DNA of 64,000 nt, taken from NCBI GenBank assembly GCA_029287455.1, contig JARFRB010000038.1:1-64000 (forward strand). The letters are read 5' to 3'. The translations under genes were made by a program, and so were the position numbers. Within the stretch, counting starts at the first letter, position 1. Each line of letters starts with the position of its first letter. Of the stretch, positions 35,263 through 45,069 are shown one piece after another. The notes below the pieces were generated by a model, which ran no database searches, had not been told where the DNA came from, and saw only the letters and a program-made list of their open reading frames with translations. The DNA comes from Pelagibius litoralis. Its GTDB lineage: Bacteria; Pseudomonadota; Alphaproteobacteria; Kiloniellales; DSM-21159.

Positions 35263-35991
35263 TTACTCGCTGCGCATGATCCCAAGGATGTTCAGGATGT
35301 GGATGAACAGCGTAATGAAGCTGCCATAGAGCATGAAGGCGCCGAAAATCGCCTTGCGCGTGGTCACGTCGTGCCCATCCGACTCGTAATAGAAGTTCTT
35401 GATCATCTGCGTCTCCCAGGCGGTCACGCCCGAGAAGATCAGGACAACGCCGCAGGAGATTAGCAGCGAGAAGCCGGTCGACTCCACGAAGAAGAAATTC
35501 ACCAGCATCGCGATGATGAGGCCGATGGCGGCCATCATAAAGAAGGTCGCGAAGGGCGAAAGGTCGCGCTTCGTGGTGTAGCCGAAAAGGCTCATGCCGG
35601 CGAAGGTTCCCGCGGTGATCAGAAACGCCCGGACGATGATCATCGGGTCGCTTTGGGCGTAAACGAAGAACGCCGGCGCCAAAATCAGGCCCCACATGCC
35701 CGCGTAGATCCAGAAGCAGAGCTGCGCGACGCCGATGGACTTGGTCATCATCAGCCGCGGCGCGAAGAAGCCAAGACCAAGGATTCCGAGGAAGAACACC
35801 AGGTTCAGCGGTGCCAGGGTCATGACCAGCGCCGGATTCATGGCGATGATCATCGCCAGAGCGCCGGTGAAGGCGACGCCAAGCGACATGTAGTTGTAAA
35901 CGCGCAACATATAGCTGCGAAGGCCGGTATCCACCTGCGCCTGCGCGGCCATGTCGCGGGACATTGTGCGGCGATCGGGGCCTTGTGCCAT
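35263..35991 (-). CDS. Bax inhibitor-1/YccA family membrane protein
   Basis: This 242-residue protein has seven hydrophobic segments and a C-terminal IFGAFMLYGSFITLFIHILNILG, typical of the BI-1/TMBIM family. Bacterial relatives (YbhL, BsYetJ) include pH-sensitive calcium-leak channels. YNYMSLGVAFTG opens the first helix. The ATG at 35991 follows GGAGAGAAG; longer upstream frames have no family similarity. It is monocistronic, with a terminator directly downstream. Confidence 0.92.
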   Translation of the reverse strand: MAQGPDRRTMSRDMAAQAQVDTGLRSYMLRVYNYMSLGVAFTGALAMIIAMNPALVMTLAPLNLVFFLGILGLGFFAPRLMMTKSIGVAQLCFWIYAGMWGLILAPAFFVYAQSDPMIIVRAFLITAGTFAGMSLFGYTTKRDLSPFATFFMMAAIGLIIAMLVNFFFVESTGFSLLISCGVVLIFSGVTAWETQMIKNFYYESDGHDVTTRKAIFGAFMLYGSFITLFIHILNILGIMRSE

Positions 35992-36126
35992 GGATCTTCT
36001 CTCCAGACTCTTAGTGCAAACTCGTGACCAGAATATCGGAGCCTCGGGCGCCCGAATCAATAGATTTCCGCACTGGTGCAGGGAGAATTTTGAGATCGCC
36101 GCCGGAAGCTGGGCGTCTCCCGCCGT

Positions 36127-38715
36127 TTATTCGTTGCGCAGCAGCGGCGCCGATTTATGGGACAAAGCTCTCCAGGTCCCCGCGAAGCCGAAGGCCAGGG
36201 TGATCGCGGTCGCCCCAAGTGCCGTCAGGGCCACACGCGGCGCCATGAAGGCGAAGTCGTCGGCGTTCATGATGTCGGTCAGCACCCACCATGCCGCCAC
36301 TGTGCCGAACAGGGTGGCGACACCGGCGGTGATCAGGCCGATCAGACCGTACTCCAGCAAGAAAGCCCCGGCGACCCGCGCCCGGGTGGCGCCCAGCACC
36401 TTCAGGACCACCGCATCGTAGATGCGGCGTTGCCGGCCGGCCGCCACCGCCCCAGCCAACACCAAGATGCCGGCGATCAAGGTGACCCCAGCCGTCGCGG
36501 AGAGCGCCACGGCGATGTTGTCCAGAATCTCGGCGAAGCTTGCCAGCGCTTCCTTTACCCGGATGGCCGAGACGTTTGGAAATGCGTCTATCACGTGCCC
36601 TTCGAGCGCATCCTCCCCCGCGGGATCGAGGTGCACCGTGGCGATATGCGACTGCGGCGCCCGCTCCAGAAGGCCGGGCGAAAAGATCATCACGAAGTTG
36701 ATGGTCAGGTCGCTCCAGCGGATTTCGCGCAAGTTCGCGATCTCCACCTCGACGTCACGGCCTAGAATATTGATCGTCAGACGATCGCCGGGGTGAAGGC
36801 CTAGCTTGGTTCCGACCTCCGCGTCCAGGGAGACCAGGGGCGGCCCGTCATAATCGGCCGGCCACCAGCTTCCCTCCAGGATCCGCGTTCCCTCGGACGG
36901 GGTGCGCGACCAGGTCAAGCCCCGGTCGCCGCGGAAAATCCATGCGATATCTTCGGGGATCTCCATGGCTTCGGGCGGGGTGCCGTTGACCGCGGAGATC
37001 CGTCCGCGCAGCATGGGCACCCGCGTCAACTCCTCCACCCCCGGCTGGCTGGAGACGAGGGCGTCGAACTCCTCCACCTGGTCCGGCTGAATGTCGATGA
37101 AGTAAAAGCCCGGCGCTTCCTCGGGCATGTCCTCCAAGACCTGGCCCTTCAAGTTGCCTTCAATCAGCGCGATGGCGATCAATACCGTCAGCCCCAGGCC
37201 CAATGAGGTGATCACGCTTGCCGTGGGCGCGCCCGGCCTATGCAGATTCGCAACCGCCAAGCGTAGGCCGGGGTGGCGCGCGCGGGGCAGCTTCCTGGCG
37301 ATCCAAGTCACCGCCGCGCCGCAAAGGCGGAAAGCGAGCAGGGCTGCCGCCGCGCCGGCGATAAACCCAAGGGCGAAGCGCGTGTTGTCGGTTCCCAGGA
37401 CAGCGGCGCCGATCAAGGCGAGAGTCGCCGCCGCAACCGCTGCCATGGCCCAGACCGGGGGCAGCTTGCGCACCGGCTGAACGCTATCGCGGAACAAGCT
37501 GGCGGCAGGGATCTGCTGGGCGCGTGCCAAGGGCCACAAGGAGAAAACCAGGGTAATGAGAATGCCGAAGAGGGCGGCCATGGCCAAGGGGCCAAGGAAA
37601 ACCTGAAGGTCCAGGTCGAAGCCCAGGCGCTCGCCAAGCATCGGTCCGACCAGCAGGGGCATCACCGCCCCCACCACCAAGCCCGCGGCGATACCGAGGA
37701 CGGCCAGGATCGATACCTGCGCGAGGTAGGTTTGGAAGATCAGCCGTGAGGGCGCCCCGAGGCACTTCAGGGTGGCGATGGTTGCCTTCTTCTCCTCGAG
37801 AAAGCTGCGCACCGCGTTGGCGACGCCGACACCGCCGACCAGCAGCGAGGTCAGGCCCACCAAGGTCATGAATAGCGTCGTCTGATCGACGAAGCGCCGG
37901 AGCCCGGGTGCCGCGTTGGAGAGATCGCGCAAGCGCCAGCCCGCCTGTGGCAGGTCCGCGTTTAGCCTTTGGGTCCAGGCGGAGGCGTTTTCGCCCTGGG
38001 GCAGATCCAGGCGGTAGTGATAGCGGATCAGACTGCCCGGCTGCAGCAGCCCGGTTTCCTCCAAGCTGCCGAAATCCACCATGACCCTTGGGCCTAAAGT
38101 GAACGCCCGGGCGGCGCGGTCCGGTTCCTTCGCGACCGTGCCCCGAATCTCGTACTCGATCTCGCCGATACCCAGGCGATCGCCAACGGACAGGCCAAGG
38201 CGGGCCAGGAGCCCCCGGTCCACAAGTGCGCCCCAAACGCCGTCGCGCGGCGCCAGAAGGCCCACGGTGTTGCCGTTCGGCTCCACGGGCTCGCTCACCA
38301 GGTTGCCATGGAGCGGGTAGGAGGGGTCCACACCCTTCAGTTCCACCAGGCGCCGGCTCCCCCCTTCCGCCGGATTGCGGGCCATGGTGCGAAGTTCGGC
38401 TGTCTGAGATAGCCGTCGACTGTTATCCGAGAGCCAGGCGGATTCCTCCGGCGTGGCAGCCCGATGGGTCAGCCGCAATTCCATTTCCCCGCCCAAGAGG
38501 GCGCGGCCGTTGGCTTGCAATCCGCTCAAAACCGCTTGTGAGAGCGAGCCGACACCGGCGATCGCTGCCACCCCCAGCATCAGGCAAGCGAGGAAGATCC
38601 GGAATCCGCGCAGTCCACCCCGAAGCTCCCGGCGCGCCAGGCGCAAGGACAGCCCAAGGTCCCCGGCGGGGCGCTGGGCGCTTTGGGGCAGGCGCCCGGC
38701 GGTCGCTTCGCTCAT
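36127..38715 (-). CDS. ybbP: ABC transporter permease, YbbP/FtsX family
   Basis: This large permease of 862 residues has the YbbP architecture: an N-terminal helix after LARRELRGGLRGFRIFLACL, a large periplasmic domain, a central block of helices with paired FtsX domains (about residues 250-420 and 720-850) and a second periplasmic domain between. It starts 4 nt past the ATPase stop, so they form one unit. YbbAP-type systems extract or traffic hydrophobic molecules at the outer face of the inner membrane. No exact substrate is known from sequence. Confidence 0.92.
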   Translation of the reverse strand: MSEATAGRLPQSAQRPAGDLGLSLRLARRELRGGLRGFRIFLACLMLGVAAIAGVGSLSQAVLSGLQANGRALLGGEMELRLTHRAATPEESAWLSDNSRRLSQTAELRTMARNPAEGGSRRLVELKGVDPSYPLHGNLVSEPVEPNGNTVGLLAPRDGVWGALVDRGLLARLGLSVGDRLGIGEIEYEIRGTVAKEPDRAARAFTLGPRVMVDFGSLEETGLLQPGSLIRYHYRLDLPQGENASAWTQRLNADLPQAGWRLRDLSNAAPGLRRFVDQTTLFMTLVGLTSLLVGGVGVANAVRSFLEEKKATIATLKCLGAPSRLIFQTYLAQVSILAVLGIAAGLVVGAVMPLLVGPMLGERLGFDLDLQVFLGPLAMAALFGILITLVFSLWPLARAQQIPAASLFRDSVQPVRKLPPVWAMAAVAAATLALIGAAVLGTDNTRFALGFIAGAAAALLAFRLCGAAVTWIARKLPRARHPGLRLAVANLHRPGAPTASVITSLGLGLTVLIAIALIEGNLKGQVLEDMPEEAPGFYFIDIQPDQVEEFDALVSSQPGVEELTRVPMLRGRISAVNGTPPEAMEIPEDIAWIFRGDRGLTWSRTPSEGTRILEGSWWPADYDGPPLVSLDAEVGTKLGLHPGDRLTINILGRDVEVEIANLREIRWSDLTINFVMIFSPGLLERAPQSHIATVHLDPAGEDALEGHVIDAFPNVSAIRVKEALASFAEILDNIAVALSATAGVTLIAGILVLAGAVAAGRQRRIYDAVVLKVLGATRARVAGAFLLEYGLIGLITAGVATLFGTVAAWWVLTDIMNADDFAFMAPRVALTALGATAITLAFGFAGTWRALSHKSAPLLRNE

Positions 38716-38719
38716 TGGA

Positions 38720-39436
38720 TCAAGCCCCCGCTTGCTCGGTCAAGAAACCATCATCCACGATCTGTCCGTCGTTCAGCCGCACGGTCCTGCGGCAGCGCGC
38801 CGCCAAGGCCGTGTCGTGGGTTATGAGCAATAGCGTGGTGCCGGCCGCGGTGCCGAGGTCGAAAAGCAGTTCCATAATGCGCTCACCGGTCTCGCCGTCC
38901 AAGTTGCCGGTCGGCTCGTCGGCCAAAAGCAGTTTGGGGCGCGTTGCCACGGCCCGGGCGAGAGCGACCCTTTGCTGCTCGCCGCCGGAGAGCTGCCCCG
39001 GGTAATGGGTCACTCGATGCCCCAGACCCACTTGCTCCAAGGCGCGCCGCGATTCGGAGAAGGCGTCGCCGCGCCCGGCGAACTCCAGAGGCACCGCCAC
39101 GTTCTCCAGGGCGGTCATGGTGGGAATGAGATGGAAATCTTGAAACACGATGCCGATGGTGTCGCGCCTGAACTCCGCCAAGGCGTCTTCGTTCAAGCTT
39201 TCCAGATCGACGCCGTCCACCGCCACGCTTCCGCCGGTTTGGCGCTCCAGGCCCGCCATAATCATCATCATCGAGGACTTGCCCGAGCCCGAAGGCCCGA
39301 CGATAGAGACGGTTTCTCCGCCGCCAACCGAGAGGTTTAGGCCGCGCAAGACCTCGACGGCGCCTGCGCCGCTCGCGTAAGTCAGGGCGAGATCGCGTAG
39401 TGCCACGATCGGCCGGGAAGCGGATGACGTGCTCAA
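38720..39436 (-). CDS. ybbA: ABC transporter ATP-binding protein, YbbA family
   Basis: This ATPase of the LolD/MacB-like group has Walker A GPSGSGKSS, Q-loop VFQDFHLIP, signature LSGGEQQRVALARA, Walker B LLLADEPTGNLD and switch His LLITHDT. Coding similarity begins around ALRDLALTY, so TTG 39436, with GGGAG about 10 nt upstream, is preferred; an ATG at 39514 would add 26 atypical residues. It pairs with YbbP and is divergent from tesA, the same ybbP-ybbA/tesA layout found in E. coli. Confidence 0.9.
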   Translation of the reverse strand: MSTSSASRPIVALRDLALTYASGAGAVEVLRGLNLSVGGGETVSIVGPSGSGKSSMMMIMAGLERQTGGSVAVDGVDLESLNEDALAEFRRDTIGIVFQDFHLIPTMTALENVAVPLEFAGRGDAFSESRRALEQVGLGHRVTHYPGQLSGGEQQRVALARAVATRPKLLLADEPTGNLDGETGERIMELLFDLGTAAGTTLLLITHDTALAARCRRTVRLNDGQIVDDGFLTEQAGA

Positions 39437-39603
39437 ATCCTTAAAGCTCCCAAGGGCTTGGCGAGTGGTTATCGGGAAGTCTCTTGCTCCGATATGGGTC
39501 CGCCGCCGCGTCAATCAACGCTTGTTTTCGGCGAGGCCAATGCTTGATCATAAAACGATACGGGCCAATCTCCCCTGTAGATCAATTCAGCGCTAGGACA
39601 CTT

Positions 39604-40236
39604 ATGAAACGCTTCGTCACGGCCGCCATCGCACTATCGCTTTCGATCCTGCTCGCGGCCCCGTTGGCGGCGGCGGAGATCAAAATCCTTGCCTTCGGGG
39701 ACTCGCTTGTCCACGGCTATGGCCTGCCCGCGGCCGACACCTTTCCCGCGCAGCTTGAAACCCGGCTCAAGGCGAGCGACCCGGAGGTCAGCGTGATCAA
39801 CGCGGGCAACTCCGGCGACACCACGGCGGCCGGCCGCGCGCGACTGGACTGGGCGCTTGCCGAATCGCCGGACGCGGTGATCGTGGTGCTGGGCGCTAAC
39901 GACGGCCTGCGCGGGCTGGAGCCGAGCCAGACCTACGCAAACCTCGATGCAATCCTCGGCGAGCTGGAGGGGCGCGGCCTGCCGGTGTTGCTAGCGGGCA
40001 TGCTCGCACCCCGCAACCTGGGCAGTGCCTACGTCGAAGAGTTCGATGGCGTGTTCCAGCGCTTGGCGGCCGAGTACCCTGTCGTCTTCTATCCCTTCTT
40101 CCTGGACGGCGTCGCCACGGTGCCGGAGCTCAACCAGCCCGACGGCATCCACCCCAACGCCGCGGGCGTGGCGGAGATCGTCGAGCGCCTCCTCCCCGCC
40201 GCCCAGGAATTGGTGCGGCAGTCAAGGGGCGGTTGA
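39604..40236 (+). CDS. tesA: SGNH-family esterase/thioesterase I (TesA)
   Basis: This 210-residue exported hydrolase has a signal peptide (hydrophobic residues 5-24, cleavage near AAA-E). The SGNH blocks are visible: nucleophile Ser34 in FGDSLVHGYG, Gly in NSGDT, Asn in GANDG and Asp/His in DGIHPN. TesA acts on acyl-CoAs, lysophospholipids and aryl esters in the periplasm. The divergent ybbAP neighbour supports a lipid-related role. ATG 39604 has a TAGGA site. Confidence 0.94.
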   Translation: MKRFVTAAIALSLSILLAAPLAAAEIKILAFGDSLVHGYGLPAADTFPAQLETRLKASDPEVSVINAGNSGDTTAAGRARLDWALAESPDAVIVVLGANDGLRGLEPSQTYANLDAILGELEGRGLPVLLAGMLAPRNLGSAYVEEFDGVFQRLAAEYPVVFYPFFLDGVATVPELNQPDGIHPNAAGVAEIVERLLPAAQELVRQSRGG

Positions 40237-40372
40237 GGGCGCCGAAAGCTTTTCATGCGGCCATCGCGCCGCTATATCCACAGCGAGACACCGTCACACG
40301 GGCGCGCTTCGCGCCGGACATTCCAGCAACGCGAATCGGCCAGCAACTCGAATCGGAATAGCGGGGGAAGCT

Positions 40373-41416
40373 ATGGAATACCGCCGACTTGGGCGCAGCG
40401 ACATATTGGTCAGCGCCGTCTGCCTGGGCACCATGACCTGGGGGCAGCAGAACACCCAGGACGAGGGCTTCGAGCAGATGGACTATGCCCTGGAGCGCGG
40501 AGTGAGTTTCTGGGATACCGCCGAGATGTACTCGGTGCCGCCGCGCGAGGAGACCTACGGACGGACCGAGGAGATCATCGGGGCCTGGTTCGCCGAGCGC
40601 GGCAAGCGCGAGCAGGTCATTCTGGCGACCAAGGCGGTCGGGCCGGGCACGCGCTTTCCCTACATCCGCGGCGGCAACGGCGAGCGCTTCAGCCGCGCCG
40701 AATTGACCGAAGCGCTGGAGGGCAGCCTGCGCCGGCTCCACACCGACTACATCGACCTTTACCAGCTCCATTGGCCCGCCCGCTCCACCAACACTTTCGG
40801 CCAGCTTGGCTATCTCCACGATCCGGATGAGAGCATGGAATCCCTGGCCGAGACGCTCGCCGTGCTGGACGATTTCGTGAAAGCGGGCAAGGTCCGTACC
40901 GTGGGGCTGTCGAACGAGACGCCTTGGGGCACCATGACCTTCATGGCGCTCGCCGAGGCGGGACACGGCCCCAGAATGGTGTCCGTGCAGAACCCTTACA
41001 GCCTGCTCAACCGAAGCTTCGAGGCGGGGATGGCGGAGGTGGCGATCCGCGAGGACTGCGGCCTGCTGGCCTACGCCCCCGTGGCGGCGGGCGTGCTCAC
41101 CGGAAAGTATCTTGATGGAGCGCGCCCGGAGGGTGCGCGCCTGACCTTGTTCCCAAGCAATACGCGCTACACCAGCCCCCACGCTCAAGAGGCCACGGCG
41201 AGATATGTGGCCCTGGCGCGCGAGCATGGGCTCGAGCCCGTGGCCATGGCCCACGCCTTCGTCTATTCCAGGCCTTTCCTGACGGCCTCCATTGTCGGGG
41301 CCACGACAACGGAGCAGCTTGCCACGGCGATCGATGCCTTTGGGCTGACGCTGACGCCGGACGTTCTGGAGGGGATCGAGGCGATACACGCCGAGCACAC
41401 CTACCCCTGTCCCTAA
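40373..41416 (+). CDS. Aldo/keto reductase, Tas-like
   Basis: This 347-residue NADPH-dependent oxidoreductase has a TIM-barrel with the AKR tetrad Asp48, Tyr53 (DTAEMYSVPP), Lys87 (LATKAVGPG) and His133 (LYQLHWP). The GRTEEIIGAWF and RFSRAELTEALEGSLRRL segments place it near Tas/YajO-type proteins of the potassium-channel-beta-like subfamily. A good GGGGGAAG ribosome site precedes the ATG. The physiological carbonyl substrate is unknown. Confidence 0.92.
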   Translation: MEYRRLGRSDILVSAVCLGTMTWGQQNTQDEGFEQMDYALERGVSFWDTAEMYSVPPREETYGRTEEIIGAWFAERGKREQVILATKAVGPGTRFPYIRGGNGERFSRAELTEALEGSLRRLHTDYIDLYQLHWPARSTNTFGQLGYLHDPDESMESLAETLAVLDDFVKAGKVRTVGLSNETPWGTMTFMALAEAGHGPRMVSVQNPYSLLNRSFEAGMAEVAIREDCGLLAYAPVAAGVLTGKYLDGARPEGARLTLFPSNTRYTSPHAQEATARYVALAREHGLEPVAMAHAFVYSRPFLTASIVGATTTEQLATAIDAFGLTLTPDVLEGIEAIHAEHTYPCP

Positions 41417-41502
41417 GCGATGCACTGACGTGGGCTGGCCTGTTTCCCCCTGGCACTGGCCGGGGCTATGCTGAGTGGGCCACAGGCTGTAAAGGAGGGA
41501 TC

Positions 41503-42072
41503 ATGAGACTCTTCATAGCCCTCGACCTTCCGGATGACATCAAGGAGCGCCTGGCTGGCATGTCGGGGGGCTTGCCCGGCGCGCGCTGGGTGCCGCCGGA
41601 AAACATGCACCTCACCTTGCGCTTCATTGGCGAGGTGGACAACGCCCAGGCGCGCGACCTGGACGATGCGCTAAGCGCCGTCGATGGAAAAGGGTTCGAC
41701 TTGACTCTCAAGGGCATCGGCTCCTTTGGCGAGGCCAACCGCCTGCGCGCCCTTTGGGCTGGAGTGGAGCCCAGCGAGCCGCTTAACCGCCTGCAGGCCA
41801 AGGTCGAACAGGCTGCCGTGCGCGCCGGCCTTCAGGTGGAGCGGCGCAAGTTCAAGCCGCATGTCACCTTGGCCCGGTTCCGCGCCGATCCGCCGGAACT
41901 CAAGCTCTCCCACTATCTCAGTCAGCACGCCCTGTTTCGCGCCGGCCCTTTCCCGATCCAGGATTTCACCCTTTTCTCCTCCTTCCTCGGATCAGAGGGT
42001 GCTCTTTACGAGGCCGAGGCGGTCTATCCGCTGGAGCGCGTGGCGGTGCCGCCGGAGCGCGAGCGCCTCTAG
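41503..42072 (+). CDS. thpR: RNA 2',3'-cyclic phosphodiesterase (LigT)
   Basis: This 189-residue 2H phosphoesterase has the two catalytic HxTx motifs HLTL at 36-39 and HVTL at 120-123. Such enzymes open 2',3'-cyclic phosphates and ligate tRNA halves in vitro; the in vivo role is in RNA end processing or repair. The ATG has a strong AAAGGAGGGAT site. It ends with a 4-nt convergent overlap with the EamA gene. Confidence 0.94.
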   Translation: MRLFIALDLPDDIKERLAGMSGGLPGARWVPPENMHLTLRFIGEVDNAQARDLDDALSAVDGKGFDLTLKGIGSFGEANRLRALWAGVEPSEPLNRLQAKVEQAAVRAGLQVERRKFKPHVTLARFRADPPELKLSHYLSQHALFRAGPFPIQDFTLFSSFLGSEGALYEAEAVYPLERVAVPPERERL

Positions 42073-42968
42073 CGCCGCGAGACGCCGCGTTCGCGGTGGA
42101 GAATGTAAAGCCCGCTGGCCGCCAGGATCGTGGCACCGGTCCAGGTCCAGCCATCGGGAAGCTCGTGCCAGACCAGCCAGCCGATGAGCGCGCCCCAGAG
42201 CAGGGTCGAGTACTCGAAGGGGGCGATCACCGCGGCTGGTGCGCTGCGGTAGGCCAGCGTCATGAAGTAGGAGCCCGTGCCGCCGACCAGGCCTAGCAGG
42301 ACGAAGAGGAGAAAGTCCTCCGCGTCCGGTGTGCGCCATCCGAAGGGCAGCAGCGCGGCGCTGGCGAGGCAGCCGAGCAGGGTCGCGCTCATCATCAGGC
42401 TGGCGGTGCTGTTTGAGCGGCTGAGCCGGCGCGTCAACAGCATCGCGAGGGCATAACAGAATGCCGCGGTGGCGGGGAGCACCGCCGCCCAGGTAAAGGA
42501 GTCGCCGCTCGGCCGGACGATAATCAAAGCCCCCAGGAAGCCGACCGCGACGGCAGCCCAGCGGCGCGGCCCCACCGCCTCCCCAAGAATAGGCACGGAT
42601 AGCGCGGTTACGAACACCGGGGAAAGAAAGGCGATCGCGATGGCCTCCGCCAAACCAAGAAAGCGCAAGGCGAAGAAGAAGCTGAAGCCGGCGCCGAGCA
42701 GGAAGGCCGCACGCAGCAGATGTAGGCCCGGCTCGCGCACCCGCAGACTGGCGCGGCCGCCGGATAGCCAAGCTACCGCCAGCACCGGCAGCAAACCGAA
42801 AAGGCTACGAAAGAAGACGACTTCGCTGATCGGGTAGCCAGCACCCAGCCATTTCGCCAAGGCGTCCAGGATTGTCATGGCGAACATCGCCATTAGCATC
42901 GCGAGGATGCCGGTCAGGAGCCGATCGGGTGCCTGCTGCCCCCTTGGCGATGGGTCCGCTGCTTTCAT
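42069..42968 (-). CDS. EamA/DMT-superfamily permease
   Basis: This 299-residue, ten-helix drug/metabolite transporter contains two EamA repeats (about residues 20-150 and 165-290). Features include GLAEAIAIAFLSPVFVTALSV in the first and APAAVIAPFEYSTLLWGALIGW in the second. It is translationally coupled to the kinase gene by ATGA at 42965-42968 and is last in a three-gene operon. It might export a product of the deglycation steps, but this is speculation. Confidence 0.9.
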   Translation of the reverse strand: MKAADPSPRGQQAPDRLLTGILAMLMAMFAMTILDALAKWLGAGYPISEVVFFRSLFGLLPVLAVAWLSGGRASLRVREPGLHLLRAAFLLGAGFSFFFALRFLGLAEAIAIAFLSPVFVTALSVPILGEAVGPRRWAAVAVGFLGALIIVRPSGDSFTWAAVLPATAAFCYALAMLLTRRLSRSNSTASLMMSATLLGCLASAALLPFGWRTPDAEDFLLFVLLGLVGGTGSYFMTLAYRSAPAAVIAPFEYSTLLWGALIGWLVWHELPDGWTWTGATILAASGLYILHRERGVSRR

Positions 42969-43819
42969 GGGACGAAGCGGTCGAGAATTCGGTCGACGGC
43001 GCCTGGATAGCTTCCGCCGAACAAGGCGCTGTGCACGAGCAAGGGGTAGAGGTTGTAGAGGTCACGCCGCTCGTTCCAGAAACCGGGCCACAACCCGGGA
43101 TCGCAGTCGGTTAGGGACTGATAGCGCTCGAAGAACGCGGCCCCGAAGGTTCCAAAGAGGGTCGTGAAGGCAAGCTCTACCTCCGGGTGACCGAAGTAGA
43201 TCGCGGGGTCGATGAAACCCACCGCTTTGCCCCTCCGCGTTAGGATGTTCCCGCCCCAGAGATCCCCATGCAGCAAGGCCGGGGCCGTTGGCGGGGGAAG
43301 GAGACTGTCCAGACGGTCCGCCAAGCGCTCGAGCCGGGCGAAGGTTGCGCGCGGAAGCCTGCCCCGGTCCAAGGCCAAGCGGCCCGCGTGCAGAAGACGC
43401 TGCTCGGCGAAGAACCGCGGCCAGGACTCCGACGTCGGGTTCGGTTGCGGCAAGCCGCCGATCACCGTGTCCCGCTCCAGCCCGAACACGGGGGCGGTGA
43501 CGCGGTGGAGCGCCGCCAAGAGCCCCGCCGCGTGAGCCTCAACCGAGTCATCGATCCTTCCATCGCTCTCGATGTAGTCCATCATCAACACGTCGTCGTC
43601 GGCGTGAATCACCTTGGGGACAGGCAGCTCCGAGGACGTGGCCAGGATTTCCAGCATCCAGGCCTCAAGCTTCAGCCCCTCGCCCCGCTTCACCACGATC
43701 CGGCTGCCGTCCGCCAAATCCGCGCGCCAAACCTCCGCCACGCAGCCGCCGCCCAAGGGTGTCAGGGTCCGGGGCGCGTATCCGGTCGCCGCTTCGATTT
43801 GAGAGGCCAGCGGCGTCAT
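42965..43819 (-). CDS. Fructosamine-3-kinase family protein
   Basis: This 284-residue kinase is of the FN3K family in the aminoglycoside-phosphotransferase fold. It has ATP-binding Lys44 (SRIVVKRGEG), the catalytic HGDLWGGN at 184-191 and FIDPAIYFG holding the metal-binding Asp. FN3K relatives phosphorylate ketoamines on glycated proteins so they break down; many bacterial members prefer ribulosamines or erythrulosamines. Its ATG overlaps the stop of the upstream LMW phosphatase gene (ATGA, 43816-43819), so the pair is co-translated. Confidence 0.93.
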   Translation of the reverse strand: MTPLASQIEAATGYAPRTLTPLGGGCVAEVWRADLADGSRIVVKRGEGLKLEAWMLEILATSSELPVPKVIHADDDVLMMDYIESDGRIDDSVEAHAAGLLAALHRVTAPVFGLERDTVIGGLPQPNPTSESWPRFFAEQRLLHAGRLALDRGRLPRATFARLERLADRLDSLLPPPTAPALLHGDLWGGNILTRRGKAVGFIDPAIYFGHPEVELAFTTLFGTFGAAFFERYQSLTDCDPGLWPGFWNERRDLYNLYPLLVHSALFGGSYPGAVDRILDRFVP

Positions 43820-44286
43820 GGTGGTGGCGCCGCGAGCCTGTCCACCAAGGCGCGCGCGCCGCGCTCCACCATGTCCAAGGCATGGTCGAAGTCGGCGAGA
43901 TCACCGTAGTAGGGGTCCGGAACGTCCCCGGCCTGGGGGCCTTCGGCATATTCCATGAAGAGCTTGATCCGGTCTTTCAGAGGCGCGGGGCAGGCGCGGA
44001 GCATTTCGCGCCGATGCCCCCGATCCATGGCGAGCAGCAGGTCGAAATCCGCGAAGTCACCCTCGGTCAGCTGGCGCGCCCGCTGCGCCGATAAGTCGTA
44101 GCCGCGCGCGGCGGCGCGGCGAATCGCGCGTGCGTCCGGCGGGTCGCCGACATGCCAGCCGCCCAAGCCGGCCGAATCGAGATGAAAGCGGCCGTCGTGT
44201 CCGGCTTGCTTTAGCAGCGCGCGCGTTACACCTTCAGCGGTGGGCGACCGGCAAATGTTACCAGTGCAAACGAAGAGCAGGCGCAT
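43816..44286 (-). CDS. Low-molecular-weight phosphatase (LMW-PTP family)
   Basis: This 156-residue cysteine phosphatase has the P-loop CTGNICRS at 7-14 and the DP general-acid motif in VPDPYYGD. LMW-PTPs usually act on phosphotyrosine. A group encoded beside fructosamine kinases instead removes phosphate from ribulosamine-5-phosphates, and that role fits here. ATG 44286 follows GAGGAT with 6-nt spacing; it leads the operon phosphatase-kinase-EamA. It is divergent from cobB with only about 39 nt between starts. Confidence 0.93.
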   Translation of the reverse strand: MRLLFVCTGNICRSPTAEGVTRALLKQAGHDGRFHLDSAGLGGWHVGDPPDARAIRRAAARGYDLSAQRARQLTEGDFADFDLLLAMDRGHRREMLRACPAPLKDRIKLFMEYAEGPQAGDVPDPYYGDLADFDHALDMVERGARALVDRLAAPPP

Positions 44287-44325
44287 GATCGATCCTCGCA
44301 CTTGGCTGGGCGGATAATCGGCAAA

Positions 44326-45069
44326 ATGAATATCGTGGGCGAAATTCAACTCTCGGTGGACAGTCGAATCGTCATCTTGACAGGCGCCGGGATCTCGCGC
44401 GAGTCCGGTCTTGCGACTTTTCGGGATCCGGACGGCATTTGGGCGCGCGTCCGGATCGAGGACGTGGCCACGCCGGAGGCCTTCGCGCGCGACCCGGAGC
44501 GGGTGCATGCCTTCTACAACGCGCGGCGGAAGGGCTTGCTTGACGCCGCCGTCACGCCCAACGCGGCACACTTGGCTCTGGCGCTGCTCGAGGCGGAATG
44601 GCCCGGAGAGGTCTTGCTGGTCACCCAGAACATCGACGATCTGCATGAGCGGGCGGGAAGCGCCAATCTGATCCATATGCACGGCGAGCTTTTAAAGGCG
44701 CGCTGCCTTGCCTGCGGATCCGCGAGCGCCTGGCGCCAGGAGATGACCGGCGAGAGCCGCTGCCCGAGCTGCGGCGAGACCGGAAGCCTGCGCGTCGATG
44801 TGGTCTGGTTCGGTGAGATGCCTTACGAGATGGCGCGGATCGAGCGCGCGCTGGGGGACTGCGGACTGTTCGTTTCCATCGGCACCTCCGGCAACGTCTA
44901 TCCGGCCGCCGGCTTCGTCGCCGAGGCGCATCACCGGGCCGGCGCGCACTGCATGGAGCTGAACTTGGAGCCCAGTGACGGGGCATCACTCTTCGACGCC
45001 GCGCGCTACGGCCCCGCGACCGAAGTGGTGCCGGGCTTCGTCGAAGACTTGTTGAAGGCGGTCCGATGA
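44326..45069 (+). CDS. cobB: NAD-dependent protein deacylase (sirtuin)
   Basis: This 247-residue class III sirtuin has the Rossmann GAGIS at 20-24, QNIDDLH at 101-107, catalytic His119, and a four-cysteine zinc site at 127, 130, 146 and 149. Tyr64 and Arg67 in FYNARR match the pair that gives desuccinylase activity in E. coli CobB, so both deacetylation and desuccinylation are likely. ATG 44326 lacks a clear ribosome site; TTG 44302 would add eight residues. Overlaps the UDG-like gene by ATGA. Confidence 0.93.
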   Translation: MNIVGEIQLSVDSRIVILTGAGISRESGLATFRDPDGIWARVRIEDVATPEAFARDPERVHAFYNARRKGLLDAAVTPNAAHLALALLEAEWPGEVLLVTQNIDDLHERAGSANLIHMHGELLKARCLACGSASAWRQEMTGESRCPSCGETGSLRVDVVWFGEMPYEMARIERALGDCGLFVSIGTSGNVYPAAGFVAEAHHRAGAHCMELNLEPSDGASLFDAARYGPATEVVPGFVEDLLKAVR